From Rallus limicola (taxonomy: Eukaryota; Chordata; Aves; Gruiformes; Rallidae), in contig JAKCOZ010000022.1 in NCBI GenBank assembly GCA_022605955.1, positions 2,852,001 through 2,916,000 on the forward strand: DNA of 64,000 bases. The letters run 5' to 3'. Below, in pieces: positions 52,521-64,000 of the stretch. Below the pieces are notes generated by a model. That model saw nothing but the letters and a program-made list of their open reading frames with translations, was not told the origin of the DNA and did no database searches. The stretch's first letter is position 1, and every line of letters starts with the position of its first letter. Position numbers and translations under genes: made by a program.

Positions 52521-55500
52521 GAAGTACATGTGAATAACAAACTTAACTGTATTATGACTGAGACTTCTACAACTGTACTCTTTCTATCTCTGCAACAATT
52601 ATTCATAGACTAATAATAACTCTTTGATTAGACTGTTAAGACTTTAATTAGGCTAACAATAAACTCCTGGCTTTGCCTTTGCATATGAAGCATTTCTTCA
52701 GCCCCTCAGCTGCACGAGGTGCAGTACAGCCTGCAGTGCCAGCTCCTCATTTGGAGTTTCAACTTGAAATTTATGAACAGTCATAAATAAAAAAAAGAGA
52801 TAAATCTGTAAACAGTTGTATCACTGATCATAAATGTTTTTATTTCAAGACTTTTTTCTCAATATGAACAGGGTGTCTAAAAGTGATTAAAATCACATAT
52901 TAAATAGTTGCAAATTATTACTTAAGAACCAGTACAAGAATGGCTTATTAACACCAAAATTAACTGATTTAACACTTGTTTGTCTCTTAAAAAAAAAAAA
53001 AGAAAATATTATACCAACTGTCCAATGAAATAAAGACACTAAAAAATGAAGTCAATTTACTTCCCTGGGCAAGTGTCCATAAAGCACTCATTCTGGACAT
53101 ACTTAGATATCTTTTGATTTTCTTACTTTCCAAAAAGTTCTCAGAAAACCAGTGACTTACTGATATCTAAAAAGTGGATCATGTCATGAAAGATCACCCT
53201 TGAAACAATGTATAGGGCTTTTTCTTAATTACCTAGCAAAATTTTTCTCTGCTTTCTGTCTTTGAGTAGGCGTTCCTACTGTTTGAGATGCAGTTGTTAA
53301 GCATACACACAGGTTTGTGCTGAGATGAGCAGTTATACTACCAAGCACAAAAATTAAACACAAGAATGACATGCAACAATTTTATGTTTGTTATTCTGAT
53401 ACCTGTAGCAACCATTACCTAGATAACAGAGATTAGTCAAAATAGTTTTCAGGTTGGTGGATTTTAGGGGGTTTTTTTTGCACAGGAGTAAAGCTAATGG
53501 GTTTGTTTTCACAGGCATATCCATTTTTCTGTACAAGTAATATTTGTTCAAGCACTTCACAGTTTCTGTTTTTCCAGTTACTCAGCTACTTAAAATATCC
53601 CTTCATGTCATGTAACACTGCACATAGAAAGTAGTTTCAAACTGGTTGCCAGAGGTTGATACTTTAAGATGTGTGGTGTATGGGCAGTGGGACCATGTAA
53701 TACATACACAGGAAGATCAGTGCTTTCATTAGCTCCACAGCAACTTAGACATGACTTGAAGGCAGCATAAATGGGCACTACATAGTTCTACCATGTATAT
53801 TTCAATAATGGAACCAACTTTGGAAAGGCAATTATGTTCAGAAAATTTGAGTAGTAATACTGAAAACTGATAATATGAAATATTGATATATGCCTTTTTA
53901 TATGCATGCACATCCATGGTAGACTTGTGCTCTTTCTTTGTCATAGAGTATTCCTCATTCAGGGCAGGCTTTCGCTACTAAAAAGTCAGGACCTACTTAC
54001 TTGCAAACATAATCTTCAGTTTCATTGAATGTCTAGAAACACTTCTGAAATTAAGGTGTTTTAAAGTACAACTTTCACACACAAAAAGTATGTTTGTTAT
54101 CAGTTTGGATGAAAGTCAAATAAAGGCATAATTCCAGTGGTTTCACAACAACAGAAATGAACCTTCAACTTACCTGATACTTACCTTCCTATGTACCATT
54201 AGTGTGCCCAAAGTTGAAGTTTTGGTGTTCCTATCCATCAGAGGAGCACCCTGTGTGCATTCAAATTCTCCAGAAAAATCAAACTCTAATTTCATTTTAG
54301 AGATTCACAAGACCACATCAGAAGAACACATGCAAGAAAGAAAACTATACATATTTAACTAAAACATTAACCACTGCTAAATGCAAGAAGAATTTAGTCC
54401 AATCAAGCTGCTGACAAAGTCAAGTTAGTACCTACCCCCAAATCACCGAGATATAAATGTTTGGATAGAAGAACTATAGCAGGACATACCAGGTCTCCAG
54501 TATTCAGTGCTCTGGTTTAGTGTTAAGAAAATAATTATACAAAATAAAAGGAATAACATTTTTTAAAAGACCTATATACGATACTAAATAATTGGTTATT
54601 ATATAACTATTTCAAGTTACTCAGTAAGTAGCAACTGAACTGCTATACCTGCCCTCTACTAGCAGCATTAAAACCCAACAAAATGCCAATTCAATCACAT
54701 CTACTGGTCAATCTATCCTCAGCTGTGAACTGAAAGGGGGGCATAGGGTTGAAAATATGCAATTCAGTTATTCTTTTCCAGAAACCCCACCTTACCATCC
54801 AAGATCTGATCAAAAAGAGGTAAGGAAGAGGGGAAAACCAGGAGGGTAGAAAAGATAAATAAAGAAAAATCAAATTATATTCAACTGTTTTGTTGGGAGG
54901 TGGGGGGTTCAACTCTCAATTGTACTAAAATTTAAATATCACTGTTAATTAATACCCTAAGTAGCACAAATTCTACTTGTCAATATCCAAAATATTTCCT
55001 TATCTCACAAATGACTGCCTATATTTATGTCTGGTGACTGAATTTTTGCTCATCCACCACAATCCTGGTTCACAACTTCACTGCCTATACGTAGGACACT
55101 GCCCAAGCCAAAGTACTGAGTCCAATTATACTTAAGGAAATCCTGGCTCTTCAAGTTCAGAGACAGATTCTGAAATAAGAGTGTATATATTTCTCTGTAC
55201 AATAAGTACAGAAAAAATTTCTAATGCATCATACATCATAAACATCTGAAGTACAGCAACTGCAGACAAGTTAACACCATTAACACATGTGAACAAACAC
55301 TTTTAAAGTAGTCATTGTCATGACACTATAATTGAACTAGAAATAGGGGGAAAAAATCACCTGAAGCCTTAAAAACATTATGACACATCCCATAGCTCTG
55401 TAAGTGTTCTATATAGAAAAGCACTTTTTTTTTCAGAATGACTTTATATAATGTAAGCACCTGAAAGAAGGATGAGAAATGATCACCTTTAATTTATCCA

Positions 55501-56791
55501 GACACAAGTTTAAGATGTCAAAAACCAGAGCAAATGTGCAAATATAGCCCCAAGATGCATGACGGACTGCACAGTGCTGTGTGATGACACAGGAGGTACT
55601 ACACAGCGTGAGGTATTAATAAAGGAAAGAGTGCTCTGCCCTCTTCCCCCACAGCCATTAAATCCAAATTTAGGACAGGCTGAACTATTTTGACAGAAAA
55701 AGTGCTACAATCTTTTATTGTAAATTACAGAAGGATTCATAAATCTTTGCTTGAGACAACTGTATTATTTATGTAAAGAACTAGATTACTCTTGTCGTGC
55801 CTTAAATTCATGGAGAGTAGGGCTGTGACAAATCCATACTAATGAAATTTTATTAACCATTTTAGTTGTCGTCATAAAGGAAATCTACCTAACTGGCACA
55901 GCCAAAATCACCTTCACTGTCTGCAAATATGTTTAATCTACTAAAGCAATATTGCAGTAGTAGAGAGTCTATTAAACTTCTTTATAATTTGCAGTTAACA
56001 GAGAAACTAAGGGTCACTGAGCCTCTGGAAACCACTGCACACTCTCCAAAAGCTACAGCCACTAACCAGGAGGTGCAAACTATTTTTAGTAACATGACAA
56101 CTTATACACAATGTTCTTCTGCAATCAAAGCTCTGGGAATAGGAGTAAGTAAAAAAAGGAAAAGCAGTGAGAGAAAACACTGTTAATAGGAAAAAGAGAC
56201 CAGGAAGGATGTTACTGAAGAATAATTAATAAGCACAGGAAGATACTGACGAAAAAAAGAACCAGAACACAGTTGCTAAAGCTTGAGGGAAAATGACAGA
56301 ATTAGAGGACAACACTCATGTAACAGTGCCAGAAGTTGGAAGCCACACTGATTCTGAGAATGGCACTTGTTTCTTGCTTCCTGTTCCCCCAGAATTCCAA
56401 GTTTCACAATATAGAGGAACATGGAGCCAGCATCCCCTAACAAAGAAGATGCTGCCACTACCTGATCAGCAATGTAGCATCTCACAAGTGGTCACAGCAG
56501 CAGCTCTTGACTCATAGCAATTTCAGGAATAAACAGAAACAATTAAATCCCTACTTTGAAGTTAAAAATACAGTTTCACTCACTGCCTTTGAAGCTGCCA
56601 GCTTGGATTCTTGCTCCAAGTAACACAACACCAATCTTGATTAAAACTTTTTTTAAAATTAGGAAAACTGTGATAGTCAACAAGAGGAAACCAGCCAGAT
56701 AGTCTTTGCAATAGTAAATCATAAGGACTCTGGAAACTGATGACTAAGGATGAAACAAACCTCATAACAGCTAAAAGCAAATGGTATGTAT

Positions 56792-57706
56792 TGAGTTTGC
56801 ATGGCAAGGTTTCGGTAGGAGGCAGGCTACACAGGTGGCTTCTGTGAGGAAGCTGCTAGAAGCTTCCCATATGTCCAACAGAGCCAATGCCAGCTTGCTC
56901 CAAGACAGGCTTGCTGCTGGCCAAGGCTGAGCCCATCAGCAACAGCTGTACCACCTCTGTGATAACATAGTCAGGAAGAAGAAAAAGTTACTGTGAAACA
57001 GCAATTACAGCCAGAGAGGAGTGAGATGTGAGAGGAACAACTCTGCAGACACCAAGGTCAGTGAAGAAGGATGGGAAGGAGGTGGCATCAGGCACAGTAG
57101 CAGAGATCCCCCTACAGCCCATGGAGGACCCCATATCCGAGCAGCTGGATGCCCAATGAAGTAAGTGACCCCACAGGAAGCCCATGCTGGAGCAGGTGTG
57201 CTAGAAGGACTTGTGACCCCATGAGTAACCCAAGCTGGAGCAGTCTGTTCCTGAAGGTGTGCACTCCATGGAAGGTACCCACACTAGACCTGTTTGTGAA
57301 GAACTGCAGCCCATGGGAAGGACTTAGATTGGAGAAGCTTGTGGAAGATTTTCTCTCATGGGAGGGACCCCACACTGGAGCAGGGGAAGAGTATGAGACA
57401 TCCCCCTGCTGTGAGGGGTAAGGTGCAGCAGAGACAATGTGTGATGAACTGACCAAATCAGGATCAAGATTAAACCCAGGAAAAAGTAAGGGGTGGGGGG
57501 AAGGTACTTTTAAGATTTGATTTAATTTCTCATTACCCTGATTTGATTAGTAATAAATTAAATTAATTTTTTCCCAAGTCAGATCTGGTTTGCCCAGAAT
57601 GGTACTTGGTGAATGACCCCTCTTTGTCCTTATCTCAACCCATGAGTTTTTCACTGTATTTTCTCTCCCCTGTCTGCTGAGGAGGAGTGATAGAACAACT
57701 TTGGTA
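56792..57706 (+). mobile_element. Nearly full-length avian endogenous-retrovirus LTR (solo)
   Basis: About 915 bases match, part by part, the recalled consensus of a common bird LTR. The start is TTGCATGGCAAGGTTTCGGT, then GAAGCTGCTAGAAGCTTCCC and CAGAGCCAATGCCAGCTTGC. A promoter-like GTGATAACATA comes next, followed by a degenerate tandem array of units ending in 'ctggagcag' (about 57110-57390). The 3' part has GGGTGGGGGGAAGG, a polyadenylation signal AATAAA (57552-57557), and CTTATCTCAACCCATGAG before the end near TGATAGAACAACTTTGG. The last bases of the LTR appear lost. No gag, pol or env sequence flanks it, so it is a solo LTR left by recombination. Reading frames inside (57112-57456) come from the repeat array and are not genes. 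Confidence 0.75.
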
Positions 57707-60689
57707 AACTATTTCTGCTTCCAAAACTCTTTGCTGAATTGATATAGCTCTCTACCCCACTTCTCTTGGCTATGCAGTTCAAACGAATTGGCTAAGCAAG
57801 AGGTCTGACAGCACAGTGCTGGAGAAGAGGAAGTAACTGCATACCTGGAAGATGTGGTGGGTGGAGAGGGAACATCCTTTTGTCAGCAACATTGAGCTTT
57901 TGATCAGCTGTTGTGCTAATGGAATATTTCATCCTTTGAGATCTACAAGAAAATGACAAAATTGCATCATTCCCTTGTTATATGGAAAAACAGTCATAGT
58001 AAGAAGGTGACAAGATTAACTTGGGAGGAAAGAACATAGAAAACACTACTGAGATACCTGTTTTGCTATCATATTCTTTCAATAATTCATGAACAAGTTA
58101 ATTTAAGTATTTGAGAGGTTATAATCAGCCAACTATTCAGTCACAAGTCACTACAACCCTGCAATCACATCTGAAGTAGCTTTTATTTATCAGCAGATGA
58201 TATGTAATGAACTGACACTTTGAACTTTTAAGTCACATTATCAATGTTACGACACTTCAGTAAGATCAGGACCTGCTTTTCAGCCTTTCCTACATCATAC
58301 CTCATGGAGAGACACGTAATTTTTTTTTTTACAGTAATCTCAGTGTGATTATGTCTCCATTACAGCTGACCAGAAGACCCAGTTTTGAAAAACTTTGTCC
58401 TTCACTCCACAGAGATCTTTCGGAACTGTCTACTCTCGAGTGACTGAAATGATTGTATTTAATGTAACTCTGCTTATGACTTTCCATTTTCTGCAATATG
58501 AAAGTAGTATATTGTAAAAAGACTCCCAGATGGTAACTTGCCACAAAAGATGATGACCCAGAACTACTTGAAAATCTAGATGAGAGCAACACAAAAGGCT
58601 TCCTGTTCCTCAGCAGAACAAAAGAGAACAAGTTTGAAAACTTACTAAAACTCTCCACTACTAATCTAAGTGTTTAAGAAACAACTGCACTTCACTAAGG
58701 GCAGTGAATGAAAGGAAGAAGTACAGGAAGCCTAAGAACAAGTTTGCAAGTTACTTCAACCCCCTAAAGCACAGATAAGGAAAGTAGATCCCAGAAGAAT
58801 ACTAAGACCAGGTGGCAACAATATAGCATCTTAGTCTGCATCTGCGTTCTTCTGGTAGGTTGGCAGCCCAAAGGTCAATTAACAAGACTATCTTCACTAT
58901 TGCTTCCTGCAGAATAACTAAGACATAAGGCCAAAGTCCTCAGATAGTAGCACAGTTCCCAGGTTGTTTCAATTTTGTCTTTCTGAGCTGTGGTTTTGAT
59001 AAAATACTTCACTCATCACTTGCGCCTAATTCTAACCTGCATAAGGCAAGGTTTTTTTCTTCTGCTATAGTTGATGAATTTGTTATTGCTCTGTCCTTTT
59101 TTCCCCTTCCCCTGTAATACTCATTAGTAGATATGAGTATATATGGTTTATTATTCAGACAAAAAAATAAGTAGTTTGGAAGTGGAAATGCTTGTTGTGT
59201 TTGCACAACTGAAAGAAAATGATCCCTCATACTGGCTTTGAAAGGGACTGTCAAACTAACACAAGATTGAGTCATTTATTGTGTTATTTCACCTTCTGAC
59301 ATTCTCTAGCAGAGATCTGAAGTTCTATATAACTCCTAGAATCACCCTCCCATATTTCACAGGGAGATGAGTAAAGCATCTAGTTTTGTGAGTAAGCACA
59401 TAGCTAAAGCCAAGAAATAATTTAAGTAATTGCTCATCTCTGCAGTGTGTTCATAACACAGCTGAAGCATACACTGCTTCTCTGAAAACGGAGGATGGGT
59501 AAGAGCAACTGCCAAGGTCAGATAAAGCTACCATCAGATCTAAACAACAGCTAGTGAGCTAAGAAACAAACTGAAGTCTAGAATTCATATTCCAAAGTAC
59601 TGATACATGCAAGGTCAGAAAGAGTAGCAATTAATGAAAGCAATTTAACTAATACCTACATATAAAATAAATGCTTAACAAAATGCATTAGTTACTGTAT
59701 TTGTAATTCCTTGCCCTATCTCAGTCCCCTCAAGATAAGAACTTGCAAAGCAGAGCCTGTATACTCACTAGTGTCATAGCTGATGCCTCTGTTATTGCTT
59801 TTCCATTTATCTTCCCTTTAATGCGTGCTAGTTAATAGGACAGTTTGATGTACCATTTGGACATAAGCAGCTGAGCAGAAAAATCTATTCTGGGAATGGA
59901 AACTTTTTGTATTGTGTAATTAAAAGCAATAGAATATACATTGAAAATATCTTAATCAATTGAAGAAGTATTTCATTAAGCATCTTAGGTACACTTTCTT
60001 TAGAAAGTAGGTATACCATAAATGCAAGAAGTAAACTGCATGTAATAACAAGGCTATCCCTTATAACAAAATAAAAACCAAATACAATAAGCTTTTTGCA
60101 AGGTCCCCTAGAAAGGCTGAAGTCTTTCATGTTGAAAAGTCATACATTAGTAGAATAAAACAGACTATAGAAGTTAATCATTAGGAAGAGTTATGCATAA
60201 CTATCAAATAAACAATGTCTCAAGATCTAGAGCTACTCCAAATTAGTGTAACTTGTACTATCTGTTACATATTTTCAGCTGAAATCTCTAAGGATATTAA
60301 AAATACAGTTTCAAATACCAGGTAAGCTATCATAAAGCTCAGTACTTGCAACATCTGATCTGAGATCATGGGCTACAGTACCCTTACTACTCACTGCTCT
60401 ATAAACATCTACCATTAGATTTGTCCAGCAATTACAATGTACCAAATCACATACATATATTGTCTATAAACTCCAACTCATTTTAGCAGAGCTGTAGACT
60501 TAAAAGGGGTGATTATTTTAAATAAATAGCAGTATTTGGGGGGGAGGGAGCAGAAATCGGTATGTACTAACACATTTTTCTTATTATGCAAGGAATTATT
60601 GGAAAGAAAAATCCATTAAAGCAGTTCAGTTCTAGAAATGGATAGATTCCACTCTGCCAAACTAATATGTTAAAAAATAAATAGAATGG
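57707..60689. other. Intergenic sequence, no gene seen
   Basis: AT-rich sequence following the LTR. It contains a short G-run (G7AGGG at 60538) and scattered short reading frames with no recognised similarity. Nothing else can be supported. Confidence 0.5.
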
Positions 60690-61180
60690 AAATTGGTGAT
60701 TTTCCTTGAGCCTGCTATAATCCAGCCAATAAGGCAATTGTCAAGGCACAGCAAGGGCTGGTTGCACACAAGACAGGATGCCAAGCACAGCAGCACAGCC
60801 AATAGATCAAGGACCTTGCCAGCCAAACCCAGCACCCAAGCAAAGCAGAGGGCAGGTTCAGCTAAAAGCCCATATCATCAGGCAAATCCAAATTGACAAC
60901 ATAGGTCTGAGGTCTCTCAGGACCAAGCCTGGTGACTATACCCAGGGCCAGACATCACCCAGTAACAGCTAGGTCCAAAAAGGTCAGGCCAAGGCCAAAC
61001 TCTGTAAGGCAGGCCACCACAGCAAAACTAGAGAACAGCACAATTAGGGCATTGGCAAGACTGAGTTTAAATAGGGCCTGGGCCCATGGGTGTGGGAGAA
61101 GGTTCCAGGTGAGGCTGGTCAGGGCTTTAAGACCTCTTAGCAACCTCGGGGCCTTGACAACAACAGTCAAGACAGCAATT
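60690..61180. repeat. Unclassified GC-richer block, possible LTR or interspersed repeat
   Basis: About 490 bases differ sharply from the AT-rich flanks, with many CAAGGC, GGCCAA, CCAAACCC and CAGGCCA strings that look like degenerate short repeats. A TATA-like TTTAAATAG near 61072 is followed by GGCCTGGGCCC, as in an LTR promoter. The boundaries are abrupt at both sides. No coding frame longer than about 95 codons is present. The family is not recognised; it may be a bird LTR, a decayed satellite-like unit or simply a GC-rich island. Confidence 0.4.
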
Positions 61181-64000
61181 CTAAAACTGTACTTTATTGG
61201 TTTACTTGTTTTCCTTTAAAGACTGCCCAGATTCTAAAATAAAGCTAAGACAGAAATTTCATTTTGCCTTTGATATTGCAGCTATGGCATACTCTGGTGT
61301 GTCAGCTTGTTCTGACTCATCTGCATTTAAGTTTGTCCTGGATACTGTTTGTTTGCCCCACTTTACATTTTATTTGCCTCTAATTTACTCACTCTTCACC
61401 TATCAAACTCTGCTAACCTTTTTCAATCTTCCACCACAAATTTGCTCTATGGACATGTTTTTGTACACTGCCATTGTTGCCTACAGCTACATTCAACCAG
61501 TTTCTGCACAAATGTTTTCTGCCATGGTCTATCTCTTCTTACTTCATTCTCTCTACTATATCTGCTGCATAGAAATATGGATTTCTTAATACACAAATTA
61601 AATACACTTAGGTTTTGATTCCTCTTAAAAATAGCCTTTTTTTCAGGGACAGTCTTAACAATATATTTTTCAGAGCAACCTGCACCACTGATTCTTAGTT
61701 CTGAATACCAATTCACATGCTAAATGATGCAGTAGGTGGATTTTTTTTCTTATAATTTAAAATAATCATTTGTTAAAACAAGTTACTTTCTCCCACTTAA
61801 AAGTCTGAGATACATTATACTATATTTCAAAAAATTAAAGAAATTGCTAAATAGTAACTGAAGAAATTCACATTTCACCTTTTCTTAAGTTTAGTCTTCA
61901 AGCAGTTCTGAAAGCCTTGATGCTATTTCAGTCTATATAATTCAACAGACATAATTTGGCAACTATCTCATATAATAGCATTCTAGTTTGAATGGTTTGA
62001 AATGATACCTTAGGCAGACTCCAGAGCTTTGCTACGAATGGCAAGTGTTTTCCTAAGAACATGAATCTTCTTTACAAATATGGATAGTCACGTATACTAG
62101 CTTTTAGATTTTCTTTCTCTTCTGAGTGATCAAACTTCAGTCACTGAATGCAGAAAGCACTAACATTAAAAAGAGTTTCACTGTGCAGTGGTAATTTATC
62201 TAAGGCAATCAAAAAGGCTTTTCTCCCTGAACCACAGAAACAGCTCAGGGATTAGAAGTCAAGACCTCTATTCCCAGACTCCAACTCAGCCCATTAGCCA
62301 GTGTGCTTCCATGTCTTTATTTTGACAACTTATAGGGAAAGAACATTCAGCACACCAAAACATATAGTGGCCTCAGCAAAAAACAGTGGCTTGAAATTGA
62401 AAATAAAGACACATATGATCCTACCTACATGTCCATTTTCTTGATTGTTCCACAGTATCTCCCAAGAAATCTTTATATTAGACACCATACGTAAGTGCTT
62501 GCCTTATTTAGTCCCCTGTCCACAACCGTAATGCATACTTTGATGACCACATGACTGGGAGACACCAAGTCCCTTGTAGGAAGGATTACAGCATAGACCC
62601 TTTCACTTCTGCAGCCAGAGGAGGCCATATGGTCTCAAAAGTAAGCAGCTCTGATCTCAGGGTTCCCTGTGTGAGGGCAATAATGCCAAACTGATTCAAG
62701 GACATCTTTCTCATTAAACCTGCCTGGTATTTTTCTAGTAGAAGATCAAAGATGGACTGGCATCTCTGCACTCTGCAACTTCTGGCACAAAAGTGAAATC
62801 ATGCAGAGTAAAACATGCAGAATTCAAGATATAAACACTGGGACACACTAAACATAAGAAATAGGTAGAATACAATTCTGAACCTATTTGAACACACAGT
62901 ATGAAGTGCCAGGTTAACTCTTCTAGAATCAGGCATTGACTTTTCTCCAACACACAAGGCCTGGCCGTCACATACCAGAAATTCACTACCTACAAAATTG
63001 CACGAGTTCAAAGCAAAAAAGACAAACCAAAACCAAAAAAGCAGGGGCCTACATCATATTTACCTTTAAATGGCCAAAGTGACCTTTTTTAAGCAGCAAG
63101 TAGCCCCATCTAATAATGCTCTGTGACACTGGCCTTGAGATTGGACTTCACAGTCCCTCATGGGTTTTGTTCATGTTGTGTAACATATTTTCACTTGCTT
63201 TGAGACTGTGAACTGCTCTGGAAAGCTGCAGACCAAATGTCTCTGATCTGATTAGCCATACTCAAGCTCAGATACATTTCTTAACTACACTCTACCTGCT
63301 AGTTCCCTCTCATTCAGAGGCACGATCCTGTTACCCCCTTTTCTTCCTCCCTTTTCACACTGCCTCTGGAATTCAACTAAAAGTACAGTAAACCATGTCA
63401 CCCTGCTAACATAGAGCAAACTGCTTAACAACCTGGGTTATTTTTCTGTCTTGTTAGCAAATTCATCAGCACATCATATCATCAGACTGACTCCATAACC
63501 AACAATAAAAACAGGGAGGAAACAAAGCCAAGTTTTTGTTTAATTAGGGGCAGAGAAGGAGAATTATTACTCCTTCTTTTCTCCCAGCAGCAGCAAACTA
63601 TTAGATCAGCTTAGCAATTCATGCATTTCCAAAACAGCTAGGATAATGTAAGTCACTATTACCACAGCTTAAATTATCAGTCTGTCCATCACATGAATGT
63701 TGGTACTACACTGGCACAACAATGCTGACTTGAAACAAAAAAAGCATAATCCTGTTAGTCCAATCCCTGAATCAGCTCTGCATGGATTATACAGGTGCCC
63801 TGTAAAGAGACTATGAGACTGCGTCATATGGAGAGGAGGGGAAAGGTGGAACTGCAGCACTGTTGACTTGAATTAAACTTAGTTTAAGCTGTTGTGTAAC
63901 AGCATGTATAACTACTTATTTAGTAGCTTAAAGTGATTAGGAAAAAAAAAAAACTTGAATGAATCATATGCTGTCAGAATAGATGCACACACAAAAATTG
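61181..64000. other. Intergenic sequence, no gene seen
   Basis: AT-rich sequence to the window end. A plus-strand reading frame of 130 codons (61197-61589) is rich in Phe, Leu, Tyr and Ser, but its hydrophobicity follows from T-rich composition. It has no recognised family, no promoter and no splice context. No transposon or RNA gene was recognised. Confidence 0.5.

Larger units (their letters stand above)
44651..56791. other. Intergenic sequence, no gene seen
   Basis: AT-rich DNA without a recognisable gene or large transposon. It includes the poly-A tracts at 51.2 and 52.5 kb, a 30-bp-period duplication at 51.98 kb, T-rich simple sequence near 45.53 and 46.42 kb, and an octamer-like ATTTGCAT at about 48.95 kb in an otherwise unremarkable stretch. 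Reading frames are short and composition-driven, for example the Lys-rich end at 52.5 kb. Confidence 0.55.

Noticed and set aside
57112..57456. Reading frames of 90-114 codons on both strands
   Set aside because: They are produced by the LTR's tandem units and are not retroviral genes.
61197..61589. 130-codon plus-strand hydrophobic reading frame
   Set aside because: It looks membrane-like only because the DNA is T-rich. There is no known family and no splice or promoter support; an overlapping frame is equally open.
1..64000. CRISPR arrays, operons, rRNA, tRNA, prophage or other bacterial-type systems
   Set aside because: The sequence is vertebrate nuclear DNA. No regularly spaced repeats, tRNA B-box-like signals in a foldable context, or prokaryotic gene organisation were seen.

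Overview
This is vertebrate nuclear DNA, almost certainly from a bird. It is AT-rich and gene-poor, with many short spurious reading frames. It carries two 3'-end copies of the CR1 LINE that dominates bird genomes, plus pieces of bird-type LTR elements. The LTR types suggest a neoavian rather than a galliform bird, but that is recalled pattern matching and not a database search.

I can support one gene: the 5' end of GRIN2A, the NMDA-receptor subunit GluN2A, on the minus strand. Its first coding exon lies at 28488-28910. It has a clean splice acceptor and donor, and encodes the signal peptide and the start of the extracellular amino-terminal domain. Positions 1-28487 are the start of the long intron after this exon; the next coding exon is not in the window. 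Positions 28911 to about 32000 hold the upstream intron and the CpG-rich promoter/5' UTR zone, with two GC-rich blocks (about 30.12-30.66 kb and 31.72-32.02 kb). Between them is a minus-strand ORF that runs straight into a good splice donor; it may be an upstream first exon with a uORF. Positions from about 32 to 64 kb look like intergenic DNA 5' of GRIN2A, with no recognisable gene.

Repeats on the plus strand are a short LTR tail (22.38 kb), CR1 (24.02-24.57 kb), CR1 (44.17-44.65 kb) and a nearly full-length LTR (56.79-57.71 kb). A minus-strand LTR fragment lies at 39.66-39.78 kb and an unclassified GC-richer, repeat-like block at 60.69-61.18 kb. Simple-sequence tracts, a perfect 18-bp inverted repeat (15.4 kb) and a 30-bp-period duplication (51.98 kb) complete the picture.

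The most notable biological point is in the GRIN2A exon. The positions equivalent to mammalian His42 and His44, of which His44 is a ligand of the high-affinity zinc site, are Arg and Lys here, while His128 is kept. No novel multigene system, CRISPR array, rRNA or tRNA was seen.
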